NCBI GenBank assembly: GCA_013001935.1
Contig: JABDKZ010000045.1
Span: 1 to 14,957 of the forward strand
DNA: 14,957 bases
Reading direction: 5' to 3'
Source: Maribacter sp.
Lineage (GTDB): Bacteria; Bacteroidota; Bacteroidia; Flavobacteriales; Flavobacteriaceae
Below are positions 1-6,007 of the stretch, piece by piece. The notes below the pieces were generated by a model, which made no database searches, was not told the DNA's origin, and was given only the letters and a program-made list of their open reading frames with translations. How positions within the stretch are numbered: position 1 is the stretch's first letter; each line of letters begins with the position of its first letter. The translations under genes were made by a program, and so were the position numbers.

Positions 1-126
1 TTAAGTAAAAATTTGAACGCCTTGTTCTACTACGATCATTCATTCTCGAAATTTGCTGTTTCCACGGCGTTTCCCCAAACCACTATTAATTCTGGATTCA
101 CGCTAACGTATAATTTTGGTAATTAA
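1..126 (+). CDS. sprA: C-terminal end of a beta-barrel outer membrane protein, probably SprA (5' truncated)
   Basis: Frame 1 is open from the window edge to TAA at 124-126 and gives 41 residues. They have the alternating polar and aromatic pattern of outer membrane beta-strands and end in LTYNFGN, a typical closing strand of a Bacteroidota barrel with a C-terminal aromatic. In Flavobacteriaceae the giant translocon protein SprA of the type IX secretion system is, from my knowledge of these genomes, commonly followed by gcvH, a VanZ-family gene and a TonB gene, the order seen here. SprA forms the barrel in the outer membrane through which type IX substrates pass. Naming rests mainly on this gene order plus the barrel-like end, because 41 residues are too few for a firm family call. 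Another outer membrane barrel protein remains possible. Confidence 0.62.
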   Translation, partial: LSKNLNALFYYDHSFSKFAVSTAFPQTTINSGFTLTYNFGN

Positions 127-240
127 ATGGTGTTGTTTAACGCTACCCCAATTAGCAACACAAGACACGTTCTCTGTGACAACGATTGTGGGTGGGGCAC
201 TTATGAAAATTGCGAATAGAAGCTATTACTTTCCTTTTTC

Positions 241-271
241 TTGAATACTTTCTTCAAATAATTTACATTTG
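241..271 (+). promoter_or_regulatory. Bacteroidota-type promoter for gcvH
   Basis: TTG at 241-243 is followed after 20 nt by TACATTTG at 264-271, an exact match to the Bacteroidota -7 element TAnnTTTG with a fitting -33 element. The leader to the gcvH ATG would be about 20 nt. This implies that gcvH has its own start of transcription rather than only read-through from the upstream barrel gene. Confidence 0.6.
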
Positions 272-295
272 TTTCGCTAACAAAACAAAATAATA

Positions 296-676
296 ATGAA
301 TATACCATCAGACTTACTTTACACCAAAGACCATGAATGGGTAAAAGTTGAAGAGGATATCGCAACTGTAGGGATTACAGATTTTGCTCAGGGTGAATTA
401 GGGGATATCGTATATGTAGAAGTAGAAACCTTGGATGAAACCCTGGCCAAAGACGAGGTTTTTGGTTCTGTGGAAGCAGTAAAGACCGTTTCGGACCTAT
501 TTTTACCATTAAGTGGAGAGATTATCGAATTCAATGAAGCTTTGGAAGACGAGCCCGAAAAAGTGAACGCAGACCCTTATGGCGAGGGTTGGATGGTTAA
601 ATTAAAAATAAGCGATACTTCGGAAATTCCAGATTTACTTAGTGATACGGACTACAAAGCGTTGATTGGTGCGTAA
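296..676 (+). CDS. gcvH: Glycine cleavage system H protein
   Basis: This is the lipoyl carrier of the glycine cleavage complex in the cytoplasm. It shuttles the aminomethyl group from the P protein (glycine decarboxylase) to the T protein and is reoxidised by the L protein. At 126 residues it is the normal length for the family. The lipoyl-lysine site is K63 in the motif VEAVKTVSD, and the flanking DHEWV (12-16), GITDFAQ (26-32) and NADPYGEGWM (91-100) segments are family hallmarks. The ATG at 296 gives the standard N terminus and sits about 20 nt behind a good promoter. The P and T genes are not in the window, which is usual for Bacteroidota where they are scattered. Its 3' end overlaps the next gene, so the two are probably translated in a coupled way. 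Confidence 0.97.
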   Translation: MNIPSDLLYTKDHEWVKVEEDIATVGITDFAQGELGDIVYVEVETLDETLAKDEVFGSVEAVKTVSDLFLPLSGEIIEFNEALEDEPEKVNADPYGEGWMVKLKISDTSEIPDLLSDTDYKALIGA

Positions 677-1061
677 AAAGCATTGGTACGCAATTGCATT
701 TTTAGGCTGGATGGTGTTTGTCACATTTTCTAGCTTGTATTCTTTTAAGGATAGCGAAATAAGTAATTTCAATATCCCTTATGCGGATAAGGTTGTCCAT
801 TTTACATTCTATTTTGTGGCTGCCGTCTTAGGGTCTTTGTTTCTTAACGAAATCAGTGGAGAAGGACCAAAACGTATCAAATCTTTAAAAATATTAGCAT
901 TATCGCTTATATTTTTTGGTATAATTATTGAGGTTATACAAGAGATACATACGGTTTATAGGTCAGGTGATGTATTTGACGCCTTGGCGAATGGCTTGGG
1001 CGTAATTGTCGGTATAATTGCTATTTTCACCCAATTTCAAAGGTTAAGAGGGTTAAAATAA
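669..1061 (+). CDS. VanZ-family membrane protein
   Basis: The gene encodes about 130 residues with four predicted membrane helices (roughly 6-25, 39-60, 76-95 and 107-125). The family pattern is clear: an ADKVVHF segment leading the second helix, and EVIQE followed by RSGDVFDALANGLG leading the fourth. VanZ is named for low-level teicoplanin resistance in enterococci, but most members, including the ones in Bacteroidota, have no known role and resistance should not be inferred. There is no ATG at the front. GTG at 669 (or TTG at 666) is chosen because the protein starts well before the first helix from there. The start lies inside the end of gcvH, giving an 8 bp overlap that suggests translational coupling. 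Confidence 0.82.
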   Translation: MRKKHWYAIAFLGWMVFVTFSSLYSFKDSEISNFNIPYADKVVHFTFYFVAAVLGSLFLNEISGEGPKRIKSLKILALSLIFFGIIIEVIQEIHTVYRSGDVFDALANGLGVIVGIIAIFTQFQRLRGLK

Positions 1062-1069
1062 AGTATTAC

Positions 1070-1101
1070 TTGTTTTTTTATTAATTATTTAGTTAAATTA
1101 G
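1070..1101 (+). promoter_or_regulatory. Possible weak promoter for the TonB gene
   Basis: TTG at 1070-1072 is followed after 21 nt by TAAATTAG at 1094-1101, which differs from TAnnTTTG at one position. It would give a leader of about 20 nt. The 61 bp gap between the VanZ gene and the TonB gene leaves room for a separate promoter, but the match is imperfect. Confidence 0.35.
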
Positions 1102-1122
1102 CGAACATTAAAAAATTTAAAT

Positions 1123-1842
1123 ATGGAACTTAAAAAGAACCCAAAAGCGGATTTAAGAAGAAATAGTGGCACTTATTTTGTTATAGGTCTTGCTGTTGTT
1201 ATGTTTTTGGTATGGCGTGGTTTGGAATGGAAAACGTATGATAAAACCAATGAATATGATGTTTCCATGAATGTTGAGGACATGCTTGACGAAGAAGTTC
1301 CGATGACAGAACAGATTAAAACACCACCACCGCCACCACCACCAGCTGCTCCTGAGATTATCGAAGTGGTTGAGGATGAAGAAGAGGTGGAAGAAACTGT
1401 TATCGAGTCTACGGAAACCAGTCAAGAAGAAGAAGTTATTGAAGTAGAGGATGTTGAGGTAGAAGAGATAGATGAAGATATAGATGTACCGTTCGCCGTG
1501 ATTGAAGATGTACCAATTTTTCCTGGTTGTGAAGGAGAAAAAGGAAAGGGTGCAAAAGCAATGCGTGATTGTTTCCAATCAAAAATGCAAAAGCACATTG
1601 CGAAAAATTTCCGTTATCCAGAAATTGCCCAGGAAATGGGTGTTCAAGGTAGGGTGAATGTAATGTTCGTTATCCAAAAAGATGGAAGTATAGGTGGTGT
1701 TAGAATGCGTGGTCCGGATAAGAATCTGGAAAAGGAAGCAGCTCGAATCATTGGAAAGCTTCCTAGAATGACGCCAGGTAAACAAAGGGGTAGAGCTGTG
1801 AGGGTTCCTTTCAGTATTCCTATTACCTTTAAGCTACAGTAA
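1123..1842 (+). CDS. TonB-family energy transducer
   Basis: TonB proteins carry the proton-motive-force signal from ExbB-ExbD in the inner membrane to TonB-dependent outer membrane receptors. This 239-residue protein has a short basic N terminus, one membrane anchor (about 17-34), seven consecutive prolines (68-74), a long acidic linker (about 78-125, mostly Glu, Asp and Val) and a C-terminal TonB domain (about 150-239) with RYPEIAQEMGVQGRV and a closing VPFSIPITF strand. C136 and C150 before the domain follow a PGCE...C pattern that is common in Bacteroidota TonB proteins and could form a disulfide. The linker is acidic where the classical enterobacterial TonB spacer is rich in Pro-Lys. No exbB, exbD or receptor gene is in the window, so its partner is unknown. 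A strong terminator follows. Confidence 0.93.
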   Translation: MELKKNPKADLRRNSGTYFVIGLAVVMFLVWRGLEWKTYDKTNEYDVSMNVEDMLDEEVPMTEQIKTPPPPPPPAAPEIIEVVEDEEEVEETVIESTETSQEEEVIEVEDVEVEEIDEDIDVPFAVIEDVPIFPGCEGEKGKGAKAMRDCFQSKMQKHIAKNFRYPEIAQEMGVQGRVNVMFVIQKDGSIGGVRMRGPDKNLEKEAARIIGKLPRMTPGKQRGRAVRVPFSIPITFKLQ

Positions 1843-1869
1843 TACACCTAACAATATCAGTATTAAGGG

Positions 1870-1898
1870 AAATCCCGGGCCTAGGTCCGGGATTTTTT
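1870..1898 (+). terminator. Rho-independent terminator after the TonB gene
   Basis: AAATCCCGG (1870-1878) pairs with CCGGGATTT (1887-1895) around an 8 nt loop, and the T run continues to 1898. This closes the gcvH-vanZ-tonB transcript. Read on the minus strand there is no clean T run after the stem, so it is a poor terminator for the converging hydrolase gene. Confidence 0.88.
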
Positions 1899-1902
1899 CG
1901 TT

Positions 1903-2784
1903 TTAATCTTTTTTTAGACTCGTATAAAAAATCTCTCTGACCCTTTCAGGATTAATAAATCCATTACCATGAGTACTATCATAAGCCGATAATAGATCGG
2001 AATTGTTTTTTACTTCATCCAAGGTTTTACCAGCGTTAATCTCTTTAAGGACCTTCGCCCTTATTACCTCAAGTATTTCAACGTAAACCTCCAGTTCGGC
2101 CTTGTTCGAGGGTCTGCCATGACCAGGTATTATTTTGGTTTCATTATTGATAAGCAGAAGCGCTTTCCTCTGAGCCTCGATATATCCGTTGACACTACCA
2201 CCATTTTTTAGATCTATATAGGGGTACCGACCTGAGAAATAGGTGTCGCCCATATGCAATACATTGTTATTTAGAAAATAGACTATGGCATCTCCATCGG
2301 TATGGGCGTTATGCACATGAAATGCCATGATGGTCTCATCGCCATCATAAAAGGTAATATCATCTGAGAAAGAGACCTCCGGAAGTATCTTTTTATCCAA
2401 CTTTTGGTCCTTGGCCAATCTGTTAACCAAACTTTTTCTAACATTATCATGGGCCACTACAGTAGTCGCTCTTGAATTGAATTTTGCATTACCCCCGGTA
2501 TGGTCCCCATGCATATGCGTATTAAATAGAAATGAAATGGGTTGGTCGGTAAGTTGGCCAATAGCCATTTTAATTTTATCACTTAAACGTTCAAACTGAT
2601 CATCAATCATAAAGACATTATCCTGGCCGGTATAGATTCCGATATTGCCTCCCTGACCGGTTAACATAAAAACATCTTTTGATAAGGTGTCGATCTTTAT
2701 AGTGACTTCTTTTTCCTGAGCCATGGTCAATGTGACAAAGAAAAGGCTGAGGAATACAGGTGCGTAGTGTTTTATTATCTTCAT
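1903..2784 (-). CDS. Secreted metallo-beta-lactamase-fold hydrolase
   Basis: The 293-residue protein carries a signal peptide (1-22, cut likely after TMA before QEK), so it acts in the periplasm or is secreted. The zinc-site motifs of the metallo-beta-lactamase fold are complete: HMHGDH (H90, H92, D94, H95), H161 in HTDGD, D180 in MGDTYF and H222 in GHG. The Asp at the D180 place is the bridging ligand of glyoxalase II-like hydrolases. True class B1 and B2 beta-lactamases have Cys there and B3 enzymes have Ser, so antibiotic hydrolysis should not be assumed. The substrate is unknown. The ATG at 2784 is preferred over one at 2862: it begins the signal peptide directly, and a -7 element lies between the two. 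It converges with the TonB gene and diverges from cyoE. Confidence 0.88.
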   Translation of the reverse strand: MKIIKHYAPVFLSLFFVTLTMAQEKEVTIKIDTLSKDVFMLTGQGGNIGIYTGQDNVFMIDDQFERLSDKIKMAIGQLTDQPISFLFNTHMHGDHTGGNAKFNSRATTVVAHDNVRKSLVNRLAKDQKLDKKILPEVSFSDDITFYDGDETIMAFHVHNAHTDGDAIVYFLNNNVLHMGDTYFSGRYPYIDLKNGGSVNGYIEAQRKALLLINNETKIIPGHGRPSNKAELEVYVEILEVIRAKVLKEINAGKTLDEVKNNSDLLSAYDSTHGNGFINPERVREIFYTSLKKD

Positions 2785-2819
2785 AATTAAGTGTTTAATT
2801 GGTAATGGATGTATTCTCT

Positions 2820-2827
2820 CAAAGATA
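2820..2827 (-). promoter_or_regulatory. Possible -7 element for the metallo-hydrolase gene
   Basis: On the minus strand TATCTTTG matches TAnnTTTG exactly and would give a leader of about 30 nt to the ATG at 2784. No convincing TTG lies about 20 nt upstream, so the promoter may be weak or need an activator. It lies downstream of the alternative start codon at 2862, which argues against that longer reading. Confidence 0.4.
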
Positions 2828-2847
2828 TGATAAACCTTGGTAATTCG

Positions 2848-2878
2848 TTGCACAGATAGCATTCTGCGACTATATTTG
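2848..2878 (+). promoter_or_regulatory. Bacteroidota-type promoter for cyoE
   Basis: TTG at 2848-2850, a 20 nt spacer and TATATTTG at 2871-2878 form an exact consensus promoter. The -7 element ends only 14 nt before the ATG at 2893 (20 nt before the in-frame ATG at 2899), so the leader would be very short. It is back to back with the minus-strand element at 2820-2827. Confidence 0.68.
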
Positions 2879-2892
2879 CGTTTTCATAAAAA

Positions 2893-3798
2893 ATGATAAT
2901 GAAGACTGCAATAGAACCGGCAAAGAATACATCATGGCCCCTGATGATTGCTGATTTTAAGGAGATTACAAAAGCTCGGCTTGCAATCAGTGTCGTTTTT
3001 TCTTCAATAGCAGGTTATCTGCTCGGAGCATTTGAAATAAGTTTTGTTTCGCTATTACTCCTTGCATTCGGTGGGTATTGCATGGTGGGTGCTTCGAATG
3101 TGTTTAATCAAATAATCGAAAAAGACTTGGATGCGTTAATGAATCGCACAAACAACAGCCCAATACCCTCGGGTAGGATGTCAGTAAATTCGGCGTTCAC
3201 AATTGCTATAATAATGACCATTCTGGGGTTGGTTTCTTTGTACTTTTTAAATCCTAAAACGGCCATGTTCGGCGCAATTTCTATTTTTCTTTACACTAGT
3301 GTTTATACCCCCTTGAAAACCATTACGCCACTTTCGGTCTTTGTTGGTGCATTACCTGGGGCGATTCCGTTTATGTTAGGGTGGGTAGCTGCAACAAATG
3401 AATTCGGTATTGAACCGGGCACTTTGTTCATGATTCAGTTTTTTTGGCAATTCCCACATTTTTGGGCCTTAGCCTGGATGTTGGATGAGGATTATAAAAA
3501 AGGGGGATTCAAAATGCTTCCCACAGGAAAAAAAGATAAGGGAACGGCACTTCAAATAATAATGTATACCATTTGGATGATGGTCATTTCAGTGGTGCCG
3601 GCATTTGGCATAACGGGACGATTGCAGCTATCAATTCCTGCCGCAGTGATTGTGTTTCTAATGGGAGCCGTAATGTTGTTTTTTGCTTTCAAATTATTTG
3701 AAAAAAGGGACAATGTTTCAGCAAGAAAATTAATGCTGGCCAGTGTGAGCTATATAACCCTGGTTCAAATCGTATATGTGCTGGATAAATTCATATAA
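2893..3798 (+). CDS. cyoE: Protoheme IX farnesyltransferase (heme O synthase)
   Basis: CyoE (CtaB) is a polytopic inner membrane prenyltransferase of the UbiA superfamily that adds a farnesyl group to heme B to make heme O for heme-copper oxidases. The 301-residue length is typical. The first prenyl-diphosphate site is seen as FNQIIEKDLDALMNRT (71-86) followed by PIPSGRMS, and the second loop as YTPLKT with GALPGAIPFMLGW. About seven to nine hydrophobic helices follow. Two positions look odd: the family usually has Asp where E76 stands, and usually Arg before the Pro of the PSG loop where S89 stands. Translation could start at 2893 or at the in-frame ATG 2899. The stop is 6 bp before the first subunit III gene, so the two form one unit. 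Confidence 0.95.
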   Translation: MIMKTAIEPAKNTSWPLMIADFKEITKARLAISVVFSSIAGYLLGAFEISFVSLLLLAFGGYCMVGASNVFNQIIEKDLDALMNRTNNSPIPSGRMSVNSAFTIAIIMTILGLVSLYFLNPKTAMFGAISIFLYTSVYTPLKTITPLSVFVGALPGAIPFMLGWVAATNEFGIEPGTLFMIQFFWQFPHFWALAWMLDEDYKKGGFKMLPTGKKDKGTALQIIMYTIWMMVISVVPAFGITGRLQLSIPAAVIVFLMGAVMLFFAFKLFEKRDNVSARKLMLASVSYITLVQIVYVLDKFI

Positions 3799-3804
3799 AA
3801 ACAA

Positions 3805-4386
3805 ATGGACTTAACTCAAGGAACTCAGAAAGAGAAGAATGACAGATCAAAAAAAATGATGCTTTGGTTCGGCATTGTAAGTCTGCTAATGGCCTTTGCA
3901 GGTTGGACCAGCGCTTACATCGTAAGTAGTAAAAGGGAAGATTGGTTAAGGGATATTGAGTTGCCATCTTCTTTTTACATAAGCACGGCAATTATTATCT
4001 TAAGTAGTATTACCTATATTTTGGCAAAAAAGGCCATACGAAAAGATGCAAAAAAATCAACTACATATTGGTTGCTGATAACGCTAGGTTTGGGCATCAC
4101 ATTTATTGGTTTGCAATTCAATGGTTTTTCACAATTAGTTGCCCAAGGGTATTATTTTACCGGACCGACGAGCAGTATTAAAATGTCCTACATTTTTCTT
4201 ATTGCAGCCGTACATATCGTACACGTGGTTGCAGGTATAATTTCATTGTTGGTCGTAATGTACAATCAGTTCAGGGGTAAATACTCGGCAGCGGAATATC
4301 TAGGGTTATCACTAGGAGCTACTTTCTGGCATTTTTTAGACCTATTGTGGGTATACCTCATATTGTTCATGGTGTTGGTCGGATAA
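3805..4386 (+). CDS. Heme-copper oxidase subunit III family protein, short form lacking the conserved acidic residues
   Basis: This 193-residue protein has five membrane helices (about 18-40, 58-76, 86-106, 127-152 and 170-190), the short five-helix form of cytochrome c oxidase subunit III. Family marks are HIVHVVAG (137-144) and FWHFLDLLWVYLILF (174-188). Subunit III is not catalytic; it stabilises subunit I and its proton uptake. Compared with the second copy downstream and with mitochondrial subunit III, the acidic residue of the first helix is replaced by L27 (VSLL) and the Glu of the QxxE motif by G107 (QFNG). It probably forms part of the same oxidase as the second copy, in a structural role. 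It follows cyoE by 6 bp. Confidence 0.88.
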   Translation: MDLTQGTQKEKNDRSKKMMLWFGIVSLLMAFAGWTSAYIVSSKREDWLRDIELPSSFYISTAIIILSSITYILAKKAIRKDAKKSTTYWLLITLGLGITFIGLQFNGFSQLVAQGYYFTGPTSSIKMSYIFLIAAVHIVHVVAGIISLLVVMYNQFRGKYSAAEYLGLSLGATFWHFLDLLWVYLILFMVLVG

Positions 4387-4423
4387 AATTTCAATTTTTT
4401 TTTGATTTCTCGGCGATTGACTT

Positions 4424-4451
4424 TTGTATCCTCTAAAAAAATGTAAATTTG
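4424..4451 (+). promoter_or_regulatory. Internal promoter before the second subunit III gene
   Basis: TTG at 4424-4426 and TAAATTTG at 4444-4451 (exact -7 match) are separated by 17 nt, at the short end of the accepted range; another TTG at 4417-4419 gives 24 nt. The gap of 95 bp between the two subunit III genes is unusually long for this block, which fits an internal promoter that would let the second subunit III and subunit IV be made independently of cyoE. Confidence 0.5.
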
Positions 4452-4481
4452 TGAAAATTCTAATCATTCGATAATTAATTT

Positions 4482-5456
4482 ATGGATTCTACGGTAACAA
4501 CGGGTGCGGAAGAAAACGTTTGGGGTGGTGGTAACCGTCCCCTAGGTGCAAGCTATGGCAAATTAATGATGTGGTTTTTCCTGGTTTCAGATGCATTGAC
4601 ATTTTCAGGATTTTTGGCAGCTTATGGTTTTTCAAGATTTAAGTTTATTGAGACCTGGCCTATTGCTGATGAGGTTTTTACCCACGTGCCTTTCTTTCAT
4701 GGCAACTACCCCATGATTTATGTAGCATTCATGACCTTCATTCTAATTATGTCCTCAGTAACTATGGTGCTAGCTGTAGATGCGGGGCATAGAATGAAAA
4801 AGAACAGCGTTATTTGGTATATGTTCCTCACTATTATTGGAGGTGCAATATTCGTGGGATCACAGGCTTGGGAATGGGCTACCTTCATAAAAGGGGATTA
4901 TGGTGCAGTAGAAACAAGAGGTGGTAGAATTTTACAATTTGTAAAAGCTGATACGGGTGAAAGGGCAGCTTTGGCTGATTTTGCCAAAACGCTTCCCGGC
5001 GAAAGGGTAATGCACGAAAGAAAAAATGGACTCTGGTTCTATGATGAAGGGTATCAGCCAAGTTATTCCTTAAATGAGGTTTTAGAAGGGTTTAAGGATA
5101 ATTCAAATATTCTTGTTAGAACAGAAACTATTAATGCAGAGGGTGAGAAGGTTGTGCTATCAAGAGAGGAGGCTATGACGAAGCTTCAGAATGCGTCTCA
5201 GGTTGTAGAAGGAGCTAACCTTATTCAAAATGAATACGGGAGTAGATTGTTTGCAGATTTCTTCTTTTTCATTACAGGATTTCATGGATTTCACGTTTTT
5301 TCTGGTGTAATGATTAATCTGATCATTTTCTTTAATGTAGCCCTCGGAACCTACGAGAAAAGGGGCCATTACGAAATGGTCGAGAAGGTTGGGCTCTATT
5401 GGCACTTTGTAGATTTGGTATGGGTTTTTGTATTTACGTTCTTTTATTTGGTATAA
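4482..5456 (+). CDS. Cytochrome c oxidase subunit III with a large periplasmic insertion
   Basis: The protein has 324 residues and the five-helix subunit III core (about 27-49, 76-100, 110-133, 257-285 and 305-323). The conserved residues are present: D37 in the first helix (VSDALTF, where mitochondrial subunit III has Glu), E131 in QAWEW, H268 and H271 in GFHGFH, and YWHFVDLVWVF near the end. Between helices three and four, where the family has about 15 residues, lie about 120 residues (134-256) rich in charged side chains. Counting helices from a cytoplasmic N terminus puts this insert in the periplasm, the side where cytochrome c or the CuA domain docks. Its role is not known. It is read from its own likely promoter and is followed by subunit IV after 50 bp. 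Confidence 0.92.
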   Translation: MDSTVTTGAEENVWGGGNRPLGASYGKLMMWFFLVSDALTFSGFLAAYGFSRFKFIETWPIADEVFTHVPFFHGNYPMIYVAFMTFILIMSSVTMVLAVDAGHRMKKNSVIWYMFLTIIGGAIFVGSQAWEWATFIKGDYGAVETRGGRILQFVKADTGERAALADFAKTLPGERVMHERKNGLWFYDEGYQPSYSLNEVLEGFKDNSNILVRTETINAEGEKVVLSREEAMTKLQNASQVVEGANLIQNEYGSRLFADFFFFITGFHGFHVFSGVMINLIIFFNVALGTYEKRGHYEMVEKVGLYWHFVDLVWVFVFTFFYLV

Positions 5457-5467
5457 ACGATTATTTA

Positions 5468-5485
5468 CTTCTGCAAAAGCGGAAG
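5468..5485 (+). other. Small RNA hairpin between subunit III and subunit IV genes
   Basis: CTTCTGC (5468-5474) and GCGGAAG (5479-5485) pair over seven positions, one of them a G-U wobble, around an AAAA loop, followed by an A/T-rich stretch without a real T run. It could protect or cleave the transcript between the two genes or weakly attenuate it. Chance is possible. Confidence 0.3.
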
Positions 5486-5506
5486 ATTATTTAAATATTA
5501 TTTAGC

Positions 5507-5890
5507 ATGGCAGACGCACACAAGTTGGAAATTTTCAGGGGACTTTTAAAATTCAAGTCCAACACCCAAAAAATATGGGGTGTTCTTGTCTTTTTGACCA
5601 TTGTAACGGCAATTGAAGTTGCCTTAGGGATTACAAAACCTGAAGCCCTTATAGATACATCATTTTTAGGAATGAAACTATTGAATTGGATATTCATAAT
5701 TCTGACCTTGGTAAAGGCTTATTACATTGCCTGGGATTTTATGCACCTTAGGGATGAAAAGAGTTCTTTGCGGAGGACCATTGTTTGGACACCGATTTTT
5801 CTTGTACTTTACTTGGTCTTTATCCTATTGGTTGAAGCGAATTATATCTATAGTGTTTTCAAGGATGGTTTTGTTACTTGGAACTTCTAA
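5507..5890 (+). CDS. Cytochrome c oxidase subunit IV (bacterial type)
   Basis: This 127-residue protein has three membrane helices (about 22-42, 56-78 and 92-114), the layout of the small bacterial subunit IV family (CoxD/CyoD-like). The segment AYYIAWDFMHL (71-81), with H80 at the end of the second helix, is the recognisable family signature. Such subunits help assemble and stabilise the oxidase and are not catalytic. The gene sits right after subunit III, as is normal, and is followed by a strong terminator, so it closes the structural part of the locus. The ATG at 5507 gives a soluble N terminus of about 20 residues ahead of the first helix, as expected. Confidence 0.9.
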   Translation: MADAHKLEIFRGLLKFKSNTQKIWGVLVFLTIVTAIEVALGITKPEALIDTSFLGMKLLNWIFIILTLVKAYYIAWDFMHLRDEKSSLRRTIVWTPIFLVLYLVFILLVEANYIYSVFKDGFVTWNF

Positions 5891-5913
5891 TTATAGCTAT
5901 ATATTAACAGAAT

Positions 5914-5941
5914 AAAAGACGGTCTTTAAGCCGTCTTTTTT
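5914..5941 (+). terminator. Rho-independent terminator after the subunit IV gene
   Basis: AAAAGACGG (5914-5922) pairs with CCGTCTTTT (5931-5939) around an 8 nt loop and runs into T residues to 5941. TACTTTTG at 5941-5948, directly after it, matches the -7 element and could start the next unit, but no TTG stands at the right distance. Confidence 0.85.
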
Positions 5942-6007
5942 ACTTTTGTTAATTAAGAAACCATTAATTCGAAATAGCGATTCGATTAGCAGCGAGTTCG
6001 TACTTCT

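Noticed and set aside
130..161. GTGTTG / CAACAC inverted repeat after the barrel gene as a terminator
   Set aside because: The stem is only 6 bp around a 20 nt loop and no T run follows.
1324..1344. CCA-rich tandem repeat as a possible phase-variable tract
   Set aside because: The units are whole proline codons, so gain or loss would keep the frame, and a polyproline stretch is normal in TonB proteins.
1153..1578. Long minus-strand open frame opposite the TonB gene
   Set aside because: It is the antisense of the proline-rich and acidic linker, giving runs of Trp, Phe and Asn with no sensible protein features.
2785..2862. Upstream extension of the metallo-hydrolase to the ATG at 2862
   Set aside because: The extra 26 residues would bury the signal peptide, and the only -7 element for this gene lies downstream of that ATG.
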